Translations under genes and position numbers: made by a program
Assembly: GCA_009767595.1 (NCBI GenBank)
Contig: VSDK01001190.1
Location: forward strand, 385,787-449,786
Reading direction: 5' to 3'
Length of the DNA: 64,000 nucleotides
Origin: Symbiodinium kawagutii
Taxonomy: Eukaryota; Sar; Dinophyceae; Suessiales; Symbiodiniaceae
Shown: positions 24,235 to 35,343 of the stretch, piece by piece
Position numbering within the stretch: position 1 is the first letter of the stretch
Layout: each line of letters opens with the position of its first letter
The notes under the pieces: model-generated
The model's database searches: none
What the model saw: only the letters and a program-made list of their open reading frames with translations
What the model was told of the DNA's origin: nothing

Positions 24235-24470
24235 ACGTGCCCTGCCCAGCACCGGCAGGGGGCCGCCAACCCCCGCAGCCCCGCGCNNNNNNNNNNCGCC
24301 CTCCCCAGCACCGGCAGGGCGCTGCCAACCCGCGCAGCGCAGCGCGCCGGCGACGACGGGCCCGGCGCGGCGAGGTCCGGCGCCAGCAGCGCAGGGCCCA
24401 GGCGCGCGGAGCTCCGAGGAGACGACGAAGGGTCGAAAGTGGCAGAGTCCTTGGGGGAAGCGGATCCATC
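24235..24470 (+). other. GC-rich island interrupted by a 10-base gap
   Basis: On both sides of the Ns at 24287-24296 the sequence CCCAGCACCGGCAGGG followed by GC-x-GCCAACCC is repeated, so the gap lies inside a ~50 bp tandem repeat and its true length is unknown. Downstream, one + frame reads ARSGASSAGPRRAELRGDDE, matching the pattern at 2.1 and 16.05 kb. No domain recognised. Confidence 0.45.
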
Positions 24471-24502
24471 CATGGCCTTTTATATTAGTAAAATAGTTAT
24501 TA

Positions 24503-24572
24503 TGATGGTTCAGTATCAGGTTCGTGATGGTTAAATATCAGGTTCATGATGGTTAAATATCAGGTTCATGAT
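24503..24572. repeat. 22 bp tandem repeat, three copies
   Basis: The unit is GTTCATGATGGTTAAATATC plus AG. It is followed by a strongly AT-rich stretch to about 25050. Confidence 0.8.
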
Positions 24573-27500
24573 GGTATAATCATTTTATATGGCTATATAT
24601 AACAGCTATACAATTGATTATCATATGATTATGTACCGCTTATATATAATATCGCGCTTATAATATTATGCACCGCTATTATTTACCCGCTATACATCAT
24701 GGCTATTATAGTAGTATTATATAATAGCCATTATAATGACATTATATTATATAGTAGTATCCATTATATTGTTATACAGAATGGTTGTTATAGTAGTGAA
24801 TATAAAACATAATACTTATATTGGCAACCAAAATGAAAATTCTCTAATATACTATCCATTGTGTGAATATGCTATTTACCGATTCCTCGGTGAATACTGC
24901 TATGGTTGATATAATGGACCGTAATAATCTAATAATTATCCATTATATTGACCATAGCATTATGTACCGGTTATGAACCATAGCCCATTTTTATGGTGAA
25001 TCCAACCATAATCACTAGTATAATGAATATTATAATAGTCAATAATGGTTAATATAATGGTTAAATAATTGGTGATGATACTTGACTAGTGGTTAACAGG
25101 TTAATTAAGAGGTTAGTTAATGACTAGTCAATGGTTAAGTAGTACTATAGTCAATAAGTATGATGATCAGTCTTGGTTAATGATGGTTTATGACGGTCAA
25201 TCATGGTTAATGATGGTTAATGGGTGATGATTAATGAAGGTAAATAAATGGTGATAATTGTGATTCAACTAGTACTATTGGGTGATTAACAGGTGAATCA
25301 TTATTTCATTAGTGATGGCTAATGATGATTGATGAGTGGCTACCCGGTGAACCTAGTGAGTTTGAATCATGGTTAATGATGATGGTGATGATCAAGTAGT
25401 GGTTGACTTAGTGATTTGTGCAGATCCCCAGAAATGAGCCTGACCATGACCATGGTGATACCCTGTGCTGCCAAGTCGGCAATCACTTAGAGTTGAGCAT
25501 CCGTCCATTTTGGGCAACAAATAGAAAACTGACGCATGACAAATTATACAAATACCTTCTGGTAGATGAGCACATGGCTCACATGGGTAGCTGAATAAGC
25601 ATTGATTCAATTGGGGAAACCCGGCGCTACCTAGCGCATGGTGACTTGGAATTTTGAGGTTCTTCTACCAGCTGTGTCTCAAGCACTTACCCCCATCCTT
25701 GCCCATGACAGCTCAGCTCGACCTGATGACCCGCTTGCCGAGAGACTAGCACAAGCAGAGAAAAGGCAAAGTCAATGCAAAGCCTCAGGGAGTTTCAGTG
25801 CAGCTTAAGGTTCAACTCAAACAGGGAGCGATAAATGAGCTGTACAGCACTTGTTTGGTGGTTTCAACCCCCAAGAATGATCCTCTCAACCAGGCAGGGG
25901 AGACATAAACATGACAGCACCAACCTTTGACAGGGATTGTCAACTTCTCATAAGCTAGGGGTTTTGTGTGTCAAGTGACCACGAGATCGGAAACCTAGAA
26001 GTGATGGCCAAGTACTGGTCAAAAAATGATTGTGGGTTGATGTTCAAGTGATGGTTAAATGATTGTCGAAGGACAGTTGAAGGATGGTTAAGTGATGGTA
26101 ATTAACATCGAACTGATCGTTTGACTACTCGCTAAATGATGGTTTAGTACTGATGAATAAATTGTGAAATGGATGGCTTAACAATGATGAAGTGCGGATT
26201 TACTGACAGTGTATGAATGGTCAATGGATGATTGACTCATAATTGAGGATGTTTAGTTGATAGTTGATGGATGATTGCTAATGCTTGAGTAGATCATCAA
26301 GTTCCAGTAGCGAGGCGGCCCTGACCGGGCGTTAGGGTGGTCCCCTCTCCATGGGCTGAGTCATGCATCTGTAGTAGGCTTCACATGCAGGGCATCTACT
26401 AGCATCTAAGGTACTTCCATAGCCAAGGTGACTCCGTGTGACTGATAGACTCGTGATGGCGGCCTTGCAATCGATGGAATGCTGGGCAATTTTGGCTCAG
26501 TAATTATGGTTGATTATTGATGATGGCCTCTAAAGATGGGTATTATTGATTCAACATCTTCAGAATTCTACACGCGAAACTCCATCGCCATCCCTACTAC
26601 GACCATGAACCTTCACTATTTACCGATGCACTGTATGCTAAGTCTTATCAACCATGAGCAATCATTCTGAAGGAGTTTTGATAGGCTCATCCTAAACCTA
26701 CCCATGCTTCCACTGAGTTCGGCAGCGCGCCTCTTGCCCTAGTCCTCACTTCTTCGTAGGTTGCCATGTTGCGCATTGTTGGTCATTGTTGGTTGTTAAG
26801 CCCGGCCCTGTTACCACTTCATTGACCATCAGTAAGTCTCCATCATGACGAAACAATCAGTGCATAATTTCACATGGTTCATGGACAAAACAGCCAACAG
26901 TTGAGGGAAGTAATGGATCAATGCTGGACCACCTTGCACATCGAATGTTCATCATCCCGAAGATACACGGTACTCTCCAGGAAACTATCGTAGACCCTGC
27001 CAAAAATGCACTTCCTGTTTTCATGGCCATCAAGCAGAATCCATGCTGGTTTCCCGGAGTGTAACACTGCTGCCTGGATGTGCATCCCGACTGCAGGCAT
27101 CTGGTGATGTTCAAGATGATTATGAGGGTCAATTCACCTTGCTTAGAAGGTTCTTTACCATGGTTGTGTTCGAGGGAACTGGAACCCCCAACACCATTGG
27201 TCATATCATCATTCTACCATCACTATAAAGTCATGATCAACCAGGATTAATCATCATTGAAATCTTCATTAATATAACCACTACTATCATCCCAACAAAT
27301 GATAATTTCTCACCCCAATCAGAATTCTCTATCCACCCTGGCTGCTATCCCAGGCGCATACCACATGTGAACATCACTGGATCGACTTTCACGAGACTCC
27401 TTGAGGATGACCTCAAAAGGCCAAGGTTGTGAACAACCGGAAAAGGTGCAACGGTGGTAACTCACCAGCCATTCCCTTGGAACTCGGTGAAGAGATGGAA

Positions 27501-27998
27501 GCACACATTTGTGTACATAATATAAGTACTATATATCTATGTGTAATGAAAATACGATTTCACAATTACAAATGTATCTCTCAAGGTAGCAGTATCTCAA
27601 AAAATAAACAAGTGTGTCCCCGCTAAACCTACGTTCTAGTGAACACACGAGTAATGATGCTTACTGTTGGCTTCTCGTGCTTCGTCCTCAATGGATCGCT
27701 GCTGGTGAATAACCTCCTGGTAGATTGATCTGGGGAGGTGGAAAATTATCATAGGCAAATAATCGATACACAGAGCGTGGGATTTTTCAGCAATCCAAGC
27801 CAAATAATTGGAGGGCAGGAATTCCATCAATCATGATGTTTGATGAATATGGTGAGGCATGCATGAAGTCAATCTTGAGCGGGCACAACGTACAACATAC
27901 TGAGTTTGCTCCGCATGAGCATTGGTGAGATCTCTGTTCACATGGGAATTCTGCCATACATACTGCCTGGGGATCATCTCCAAGTTATACTATCTTCT
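24573..27998. other. AT-rich then anonymous DNA, no gene seen
   Basis: 24573-25050 is TATA-rich with no coding potential; 25050-25420 and 26030-26300 are TGATGG/GGTTAATG tracts. Between and after these, to 28.0 kb, I find only short frames without recognisable features and none of the 16-base motif that marks the next region. Confidence 0.45.
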
Positions 27999-28000
27999 AA

Positions 28001-28315
28001 TGACATAGGACTTGTAAAAGTATTTTGGATTTTCACGACTCCCAAGTCACCCAGATAATTTGAAGTTGTCATCGCTGTTGAAAATTCCCATGTCACCAAG
28101 CAAACGCCGATCGCTGAACATGAGTGGGCAAGCTCAAAAAACAAGAAAAAAAACGTCATGACAGATCACTATGAGCCATATACACATGTATCCAGAGCCT
28201 CCATGACATAGGACTTAACGGTGAGAGTGGCAACACCATCAAGGTCAAAAAAAAAAAAATGTTCAGGATAACCATAATTGGTAATTCTGAGGGTATCATG
28301 TCATGGGACTAAGTG
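28001..28315. repeat. first cluster of the introner-end motif
   Basis: Five matches to the motif (consensus CAACTCCCAWGTCATG or its complement) lie within 315 bp: 28001 (TGACATAGGACTTG), 28037 (GACTCCCAAGTCACCCAG), 28084 (ATTCCCATGTCACCAAG), 28201 (CATGACATAGGACTTAAC) and 28298 (ATGTCATGGGACTAAG). I find none of comparable quality in the preceding 28 kb. No exon is certain between them. Confidence 0.6.
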
Positions 28316-28512
28316 GCAAGTTCAATTGCACCTCCTACCCACAAGTGGTATGTCATCATGACTGTAAGAACGCCTGCGCCTGTAGCCGTGCTGGCCCTGG
28401 TGATTTTCTAGATGAATCATCTGATGGAGGCGCCGCGGGTCCACAACATCTTTATTGATTGCTGATTGCTTTCTATTGGCATTTGGGTCTCCAAGTCCCA
28501 AGTCTCCGTGAG

Positions 28513-28551
28513 GCAACTGCCGAGACCGAGCCGGCGCCAAAGCGATGCAAG
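28513..28551 (+). CDS. short candidate exon
   Basis: The motif CCAAGTCCCAAGTCTCCGTG runs directly into AG at 28512. The following sequence reads ATAETEPAPKRCK in phase 0 and can end at AAG before GCTTGC, a GC-type donor. Length 39 bp. The identity of the gene is unknown, and it is too short for a domain call. Confidence 0.35.
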
Positions 28552-28649
28552 GCTTGCTTTGGAAATTATTCACATTTCCCAAGTCTACAAGGATCTTTCA
28601 ATTGCATCAGACTGTTTTGGCAAGTTTTTCAAAGTCTTCCTGAAAATTC

Positions 28650-29850
28650 GTTCCATTCCGAACAGCTCTGGATGTTTCTGACTGGGCTGAGTCTGAAACT
28701 GACAACGTATCCCATGTCACTCGCTGTCAGGTGGCATTGGAGGTTGCTGCAGTGGGGAGCCCAACTTCGCAGCCTACCTACGCTCTCAATGGCTTCAATC
28801 AGAGAATCAGATTCTTCCAATTCAAATCATTCTCTAGGATTTCGTTCCTTCAGGAGTGATAGAGTTCATTGCAACGGTTGGGAAATTGAGCAGGTGCCAC
28901 CAAGACCACAAGTCCCGTGACATGGACCCAAGAGTCATTCACGCCCGTAGATCCAGGATGACGTTTTCAAGACTTGATCCAGATGTTCTTTGCTGAAAAA
29001 TTGTTCCACACTGCTGGGCTGATTCTGAAACTGACTACACATCCCAAGTCATGTGCTATGATGTGGCGCCGGAGGTTGCCGCATTGGGGAGCCCAACTTC
29101 GCAGCCAACCACTTTCGATGATAAGGCAAAGGGTTTCGTCCATTCATGGGTGATATAGACTTCATTGCAACGGTTGGGAAATTAAGCAGATGCCATCAAG
29201 ACCACAAGTCCCATGACATGGTCCCATGAGTAATTCATTTCATCAGGCGCCAGAGAAGCAGGCGCCCGAGGAGCAGAAGCAGGCGCACTGGAAATGCACA
29301 TATTGATATGCTTGATCAAATGGATGGTCAAATTTATCAAGATTTCATCCAGATGTTGTTTGCTGATTTTTTCAACTTGCTTTGGATGTTCCTGGGACTA
29401 TTGACAAGTCCCCCATGTCCGCTTCTGTCAGGTGGGTGCAGCAGTGGGGAGCCCAACCGCACAATCAATGCAGGCGCGCTGGACACAAATAATTGATATG
29501 TTTGATCAAATGGATGGTAATTAAACTGTATCATTTTTTTTCTGGTTGCAGATTGGTTTCCAGACTGCTTTGGATTTTCCTGGGACTCATGATTATATAA
29601 TCCCATGTCATGTGCCTTCAGGTGGCATCGCAGTGTGCCGCAGTGGGGGAGCCCAACTGCGCAACCACCAACAAGTCCCATGTCATGCACCTTCACGTGG
29701 CACTGGTGGATGCCGCATCGTGGCCCAACCGCACCGTCAACGATTGACAACGGTTTCCATTAGATTCTCTGAAATGGTTGGGGAATTGATGATATGTCAT
29801 CAAGACCACAAGTCCCATGACATGGCCCAGCGGATCATTCATTCCGGATT
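28650..29850 (+). repeat. array I of the ~430 bp unit
   Basis: Four partial copies of the unit that dominates 28.6-47.7 kb. Anchors GGGGAGCCCAACTTCGCAGC or close variants lie near 28754, 29090, 29447 and 29648. Each unit carries, in order: a T-rich stretch (CAGATGTTGTTTGCTGATTT), the motif ACAAGTCCCATGTCATG, a CAG|GTGGCAT acceptor-like junction, the anchor, ACTTCATTGCAA, then CACAAGTCCCATGACATGG and AGCAGAAGCAGGCGCACTGG. Confidence 0.75.
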
Positions 29851-29861
29851 GTGCTGTTGCC

Positions 29862-30747
29862 ATGGCCCCTAAGATGTCCAAGCCGATCCACGATGCTGTT
29901 TCTACGGAGCGTGCGTGGGACCAGGCTCGCTTCATGGTTCCCCCTTCTGGAAAATCAGACAAGTGGGTCTGGATCACCGTGGGCCAGAAGAACCAGTACG
30001 CGGTGCGTATACATGGTTCATCTCGAACCCAGATGTTCCATCCCATCCATCGCAACCCGCCAATAGACCCCAGGGTCTTATCCAGAGCTCGCACCACAGT
30101 GCGATTCTACGAGAACGGGGTGCGAGAGATTGTCCATGACAAGTGGACGGATGGCGAACTTCGAGATGGTCCACGCCCACCATGGAGGGGATACACAATG
30201 TTCCCGATCTTGGGAATGCCGGTGGCTGGAAGAGATGATGTCCACCGCGAAGTACCAGAAGGGAGCGATGACGAAGTGATGATTGGTAGGCATCGACTGC
30301 AGGAGTCGAATGCCTCGGCTGCTTCCGAATCTGGACCAAGGCCTTCTCGTGCGGACGGAAGCTTAGGCGAATGGTTCGTCGAAGGTGAGGCCCAGATCCC
30401 GAGGTCAGCCACCCCGACCTCCTTGGCAACCAGTGTGGAGAGTGGTGTGAGTGCTGATCGCCATCGACCTCTTCGATATGGCCGAGAGGACTCGGTGGTA
30501 CAACGTGGCCGAAGTGCTATGGGCCGCCACTCCGGATGGATCATCGCCGACGTGCAGGATGCCTATATCCAAGGTGAGATGGATCACTCCCCATATGCTC
30601 CGCTACCACCAGGAGTTCCTCGAAGCTTTGGTCCAGCTGGGACCACGGATGCATCTCGAGGAGGGCAAGGCCAACGTCAAAATCCAGTGGTTTGGGAACG
30701 CATTCCAGACGAAGGTGCTTGATGAAATTTTGAAGAAAAGGCATTAA
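29862..30747 (+). pseudogene. retroelement-like protein fragment, frame broken
   Basis: Begins MAPKMSKPIHDAVSTERAWD with no introner motifs inside. The frame stays open to 30722, but from about 30450 a second frame (MLRYHQEFLEALVQLGPRMH ... ILKKRH, stop at 30747) has the better protein composition, so a frameshift near 30450-30600 is likely. In the first frame, ADVQDAYIQGEM followed by PLPPGV faintly resembles the copia reverse-transcriptase motif around D-x-x-x-A(F/Y)L-x-G; that is weak. Downstream at 30820 a purine run (AAAGGGGGAGTGA) resembles a polypurine tract followed by GTTTGTGGG. A truncated copia-type element is the simplest reading; a gag-like or host gene is possible. Confidence 0.4.
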
Positions 30748-30959
30748 GTTGCCTCACCGTACACGACAGTAACCACAATGGTGAAGCTCTGTATGGTCAA
30801 TCCAGTTTGTCGAAGCCAAAGGGGGAGTGAGTTTGTGGGTTCACACCTACCTAGGCTTGATGAAAGGGTCGATTAGCAGACCCCTGCACAAGGATGCAAT
30901 CACCAGCGCAATCTGCGCGATTTGGCTCAAGAAAAAAACACCCGAGCGCGTGCTGCCAA

Positions 30960-31042
30960 CCGTGGGATCAAATGGATGGTCAACATGATCAATATTTTAT
31001 TCAGATGTTGTTTGCTGATTTTTTCAACTTGCTTAGGATGTT
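30960..31042 (+). repeat. partial ~430 bp unit before the tandem duplication
   Basis: GATCAAATGGATGGTCAACA and CAGATGTTGTTTGCTGATTT mark the start of a unit that continues into the 2746 bp duplication. Confidence 0.6.
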
Positions 31043-31645
31043 TTTGGGACTGAATGACAAGTCCCACGTCATGAGAGTTCAGGTGTCATTGGTGGGTGCT
31101 TCAATGGGGAGCCCAACTTCGCAGCCAACAAATCGCAATGGGTTCAATCTGATTCTCAGGTTTTGTGATTTGGCGTTCACTCATTCCACCGTATTCCAAT
31201 CAAAATCATTCTCTGGGGTTTTGTTCGTTCATGGGCGGTGTAGACTTCATAGATCTTCGTTGCAAAGGTTGGGGAATTGATGAGATGTCATCAAGACCAC
31301 AAGTCCCATGACATGGCCCAGCGGATCATTCATTCCCAAGGCAGAAGAATCGAGTCATCGGACCGAGGAGCAGAAGCAGGCGCACTGGAATCGAACGCCT
31401 TGATAGGTTGGATCAAATGGATGGTCAACATGATCAATATTTTATTCAGATGTTGTTTGCTGATTTTTTCAACTTGCTTAGGATGTTTTTGGGACTGAAT
31501 GACAAGTCCCACGTCATGAGAGTTCAGGTGTCATTGGTGGATGCTTCAGTGGGGAGCCCAACTTCGCAGCCAACAAATCGCAATGGGTTCAATCAGATTC
31601 TCAGGCTTTGTGAACTTGTTTTTCAACACTCAACCACTCTTTCAG

Positions 31646-31810
31646 GATGGGTCTGGCCAGTGCGGGGGAGAGGCTGGCAGAGAGGTTGACCAAAGCATCG
31701 ATCCTTCTCTCATTCTCCACTTTGACAAAGTGGCCAAAATTGTTTGCCTCAAAAGCAACGCTCGACACTTGCCAGTCAAGCTTGCAAAAATCAACGAGTT
31801 TCTTTTTAGA
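31646..31810 (+). CDS. exon, unknown protein (copy 1)
   Basis: The acceptor TTTCAG precedes GAT in phase 0. The translation starts DGSGQCGGEAGREVDQSIDP and continues SLILHFDKVAKIVCLKSNAR, with good protein composition up to TAA at 31811. The donor is probably shortly before that stop. The motif TGATGACATGTCAGG lies about 30 bp downstream (31847), as expected near a donor. Identical exon at 34392. Confidence 0.5.
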
Positions 31811-31989
31811 TAATAAGTTTTTTTGGGATGTCGATCAACAAGTTCCTTGATGACATGTCAGGTGTGTGCTTCTCATTTTGCTGTCTGTTTGTATAGGTTT
31901 TAAGGTTTGTGTCAAGCTTGTTACATATACATGTGTATAGCAATACCGGATGACCTGGGAAATGTGAGTGCTTCGTGTGAGGAAAGCAG

Positions 31990-32304
31990 TTGACGGCACT
32001 GGCACTGATGTGGAACGACGGGAAGAGAGGGCCATTAGGCCTATCTTTTCCCGATGACTCCTTCCAGTTGGAAGAGATTCGAGCTTTCAACGAACAGCAT
32101 GCGGGCGAGTGCTACATCTTCCAGGGGGAATCCCAAGACCACTGTTTTGCAGGCATGCTCACAGATGCTTTCCACCAAAAGCGGATGGAATTGAGCCTTA
32201 CTAAGGAGGCCCGTGGAGGTGTCTATTGTGACACATTGATGCGACTCAACCGTGATTGGCAAACCTGGTCAGAAACCTCCAACGTCCGCCTTCTATCTTT
32301 CCAG
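31990..32304 (+). CDS. exon of 105 codons, unknown protein (copy 1)
   Basis: The acceptor GAAAGCAG at 31989 and the donor TTTCCAG|GTGTGG at 32305 give exactly 105 codons, phase 0 at both ends. The translation includes ALALMWNDGKRGPLGLSFPD, a Cys/His-containing GESQDHCFAGMLTDAF and a basic-acidic mix thereafter. I do not recognise the domain. The motif GATGACCTGGGAAATG lies 27 bp upstream of the acceptor. This is the best-defined exon in the duplicated block; an identical copy is at 34736. Confidence 0.65.
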
Positions 32305-32453
32305 GTGTGGTAGCTGACAGGATGACACAGGAAAAGAGAGTAGAATAAAGTTTTTGTTGGGGGTGTTGCATTCCTGGTCGATTGTATTGAGAAGCCTAGG
32401 AACAAAGATAGAAACACGTTTACAAAACAGACATTCGCCCTGGAACCCTACAG

Positions 32454-32597
32454 GTTGCTGCTGGTGGCAACTTGGCCACCGTTCGTCGCCCGCTTGATGA
32501 AATGCATCAGATCGTGTCGGCGCTTTTAGATCTGGGTCTGCAAGCAAATGTGCCTGATTGTCTCTTGAACGAAGCTTTGGAAATATCAATGAATATA
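32454..32597 (+). CDS. exon, unknown protein (copy 1)
   Basis: The acceptor CCTACAG at 32453 is followed by GTT in phase 0. The translation VAAGGNLATVRRPLDEMHQI continues VSALLDLGLQANVPDCLLNE with a leucine-rich helical pattern to TAA at 32598. The donor is not obvious and must lie before the stop if the gene continues. The motif GGTGACTTGGGAAAGTGG at 32638 fits the start of the next intron. Confidence 0.5.
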
Positions 32598-32729
32598 TAA
32601 TACATCTAGATCACGGACGTAGCGTGTTTGTACAACTGGTGACTTGGGAAAGTGGATCGTGGGATGGGAGACCTGTTGCCTTCTGAGGCTACATGGATTT
32701 CCCACCCAATTGCAACCTTGCAATTGCAG

Positions 32730-32810
32730 AAAAGGCTTTCAAGGCCTGGGTTTCCATGTCCGTCGCTCAGATCAAGGGGACCCCAGTTTCACAAACGCAT
32801 ATGCGCGCAG
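32730..32810 (+). CDS. exon, unknown protein (copy 1)
   Basis: The acceptor CAATTGCAG at 32729 is followed by KAFKAWVSMSVAQIKGTPVS and QTHMRA. The donor end is uncertain (GCGCGCAG before TGTTTT is not canonical). Confidence 0.35.
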
Positions 32811-32899
32811 TGTTTTTTTTACAAAACTGAAGACATACATTGTATATCTCTACCTTATATACAGCTCTAAAGTGTTCTAAAGTTGTTTTAATTGCGCAG

Positions 32900-33049
32900 C
32901 ATTGCTAGGTGACTTCACACTTTTGGCATTCGTAAATACGTCTGAGGCCGCCAAAAACCTTCAAAGCGACCTGGAGCGGGTGCACCGCTGAGCCTGAGGA
33001 GGAGAAGAACAGCTTTGACTTTCTGCGAGAAATGTACGCAGGCAAGGCC
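32900..33049 (+). CDS. exon, unknown protein, two possible frames (copy 1)
   Basis: The acceptor TTGCGCAG is at 32899. One frame reads LLGDFTLLAFVNTSEAAKNL then QSDLERVHR before TGA. The next frame reads on through AEPEEEKNSFDFLREMYAGK to TAA at 33050. Both look protein-like, so a short intron or a frameshift between them is possible. The motif GATGACCTGGGAGTAG follows at 33095. Confidence 0.35.
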
Positions 33050-33241
33050 TAACTGACCATCTTGATTGTCATCACCAGTAAAGCAGGACACCAGATGACC
33101 TGGGAGTAGTGCACCAAGTTACATAATTACATACTAATATACGTAAAAAAAAGAGATGACGTGGGACTGGCTGTGTATTGACAAACCTAACATTTCGGAT
33201 GTTGCAGTATTTCCAGTGGTCAACGGATCCTCTCTGCGCAG

Positions 33242-33403
33242 GTGATAGTGAATCATTCCCTTCTTGAGATTGACGCAACAAGTGGTTCTGAACTGCGCGA
33301 AGCCATTGCTGGAACTGCTCGAATAGTAGCCAGGGAGAGAAATCATCAGCCGGAGAGAGAAAAGGTTCCAAGGACGGTCCAAGAACTCAGACAGGAATTA
33401 CAG
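33242..33403 (+). CDS. exon of 54 codons, unknown protein (copy 1)
   Basis: The acceptor CTGCGCAG at 33241 is followed by GTG in phase 0. The translation VIVNHSLLEIDATSGSELRE, then ARERNHQPEREKVPRTVQEL, is helical and charged. The exon ends at ..CAG near GGTACCC (33404-33405). Upstream, GATGACGTGGGACTGG at 33155 and downstream AAATCCCAAGACATGTGG at 33442 are introner-end motifs. Confidence 0.5.
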
Positions 33404-33682
33404 GGTACCCATGGCTATCCCCATTGTAGCTGTGAGTGTGGAAATCCCAAGACATGTGGTTTAACAGATCCATGTGGGGGATGTGTTGATAGCTGATATC
33501 TAGTAGAGACAAAAATAACATATACCAAATTAAAGCATTTTGATTTTCATGTGGTATCAAACAGGTGCGACAGGAGGCATGCACACCGTCTTCTAGGGAG
33601 TTGCCATGGTTATCATTTGTAGAACCAATGACTTGTGAGGTGACCTGCAAAGCCATTTTGGCTGTAGAACTGGCTGTAGCAG

Positions 33683-33788
33683 CTTGCCGAATCTTGCTAC
33701 TATGGAAAGGATCAGGTTGCATTCGAAAACACCACCGTCGGCCTATAGACGTCGACGAGCGGCTCCATCTCCTTTCTCTGGACAGATG
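33683..33788 (+). CDS. exon truncated by the duplication junction (copy 1)
   Basis: After GTAGCAG at 33682 the translation reads LPNLATMERIRLHSKTPPSA then YRRRRAAPSPFSGQM. In copy 2 the frame continues as EAQNPNFSMPLSDVE, whereas here it is cut at GACAGATG and joined to the start of the second duplicate. This exon therefore dates the duplication as later than the gene. Confidence 0.5.
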
Positions 33789-34391
33789 TTTGGGACTGAA
33801 TGACAAGTCCCACGTCATGAGAGTTCAGGTGTCATTGGTGGATGCTTCAGTGGGGAGCCCAACTTCGCAGCCAACAAATCGCAATGGGTTCAATCTGATT
33901 CTCAGGTTTTGTGATTTGGCGTTCACTCATTCCACCGTATTCCAATCAAAATCATTCTCCGGGGTTTTGTTCGTTCATGGGCGGTGTAGACTTCATAGAG
34001 CTTCGTTGCAAAGGTTGGGGAATTGATGAGATGTCATCAAGACCACAAGTCCCATGACATGGCCCAGCGGATCATTCATTCCCAAGGCAGAAGAATCGAG
34101 TCATCGGACCGAGGAGCAGAAGCAGGCGCACTGGAATCGAACGCCTTGATAGGTTGGATCAAATGGATGGTCAATATGATCAATATTTTATTCAGATGTT
34201 GTTTGCTGATTTTTTCAACTTGCTTAGGATGTTTTTGGGACTGAATGACAAGTCCCACGTCATGAGAGTTCAGGTGTCATTGGTGGATGCTTCAGTGGGG
34301 AGCCCAACTTCGCAGCCAACAAATCGCAATGGGTTCAATCAGATTCTCAGGCTTTGTGAACTTGTTTTTCAACACTCAACCACTCTTTCAG

Positions 34392-34556
34392 GATGGGTCT
34401 GGCCAGTGCGGGGGAGAGGCTGGCAGAGAGGTTGACCAAAGCATCGATCCTTCTCTCATTCTCCACTTTGACAAAGTGGCCAAAATTGTTTGCCTCAAAA
34501 GCAACGCTCGACACTTGCCAGTCAAGCTTGCAAAAATCAACGAGTTTCTTTTTAGA
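34392..34556 (+). CDS. exon, duplicate of 31646-31810
   Basis: Same sequence, acceptor and frame as copy 1. Confidence 0.5.
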
Positions 34557-34735
34557 TAATAAGTTTTTTTGGGATGTCGATCAACAAGTTCCTTGATGAC
34601 ATGTCAGGTGTGTGCTTCTCATTTTGCTGTCTGTTTGTATAGGTTTTAAGGTTTGTGTCAAGCTTGTTACATATACATGTGTATAGCAATACCGGATGAC
34701 CTGGGAAATGTGAGTGCTTCGTGTGAGGAAAGCAG

Positions 34736-35050
34736 TTGACGGCACTGGCACTGATGTGGAACGACGGGAAGAGAGGGCCATTAGGCCTATCTTTTCCCGA
34801 TGACTCCTTCCAGTTGGAAGAGATTCGAGCTTTCAACGAACAGCATGCGGGCGAGTGCTACATCTTCCAGGGGGAATCCCAAGACCACTGTTTTGCAGGC
34901 ATGCTCACAGATGCTTTCCACCAAAAGCGGATGGAATTGAGCCTTACTAAGGAGGCCCGTGGAGGTGTCTATTGTGACACATTGATGCGACTCAACCGTG
35001 ATTGGCAAACCTGGTCAGAAACCTCCAACGTCCGCCTTCTATCTTTCCAG
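34736..35050 (+). CDS. 105-codon exon, duplicate of 31990-32304
   Basis: Same acceptor, donor, length and translation as copy 1. No difference seen. Confidence 0.65.
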
Positions 35051-35199
35051 GTGTGGTAGCTGACAGGATGACACAGGAAAAGAGAGTAGAATAAAGTTTT
35101 TGTTGGGGGTGTTGCATTCCTGGTCGATTGTATTGAGAAGCCTAGGAACAAAGATAGAAACACGTTTACAAAACAGACATTCGCCCTGGAACCCTACAG

Positions 35200-35343
35200 G
35201 TTGCTGCTGGTGGCAACTTGGCCACCGTTCGTCGCCCGCTTGATGAAATGCATCAGATCGTGTCGGCGCTTTTAGATCTGGGTCTGCAAGCAAATGTGCC
35301 TGATTGTCTCTTGAACGAAGCTTTGGAAATATCAATGAATATA
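35200..35343 (+). CDS. exon, duplicate of 32454-32597
   Basis: Same acceptor and frame as copy 1. Confidence 0.5.

Larger units (their letters stand above)
31043..33788 (+). repeat. 2746 bp tandem duplication, copy 1
   Basis: Matches 33789-36534 base for base over nearly its whole length at an offset of 2746. I see only a handful of differences, all in the first ~400 bp (for example GGGTGCTTCAATG against GGATGCTTCAGTG, and CATAGATCTTCG against CATAGAGCTTCG). The junction lies in shared GATGTTT, so microhomology or replication slippage is a possible origin. It carries two partial ~430 bp units and seven candidate exons. Confidence 0.9.

Noticed and set aside
26486-26498. Spliced-leader-like string ATTTTGGCTCA
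   Set aside because: It lacks the final AG and any adjacent coding sequence; chance similarity is likely.
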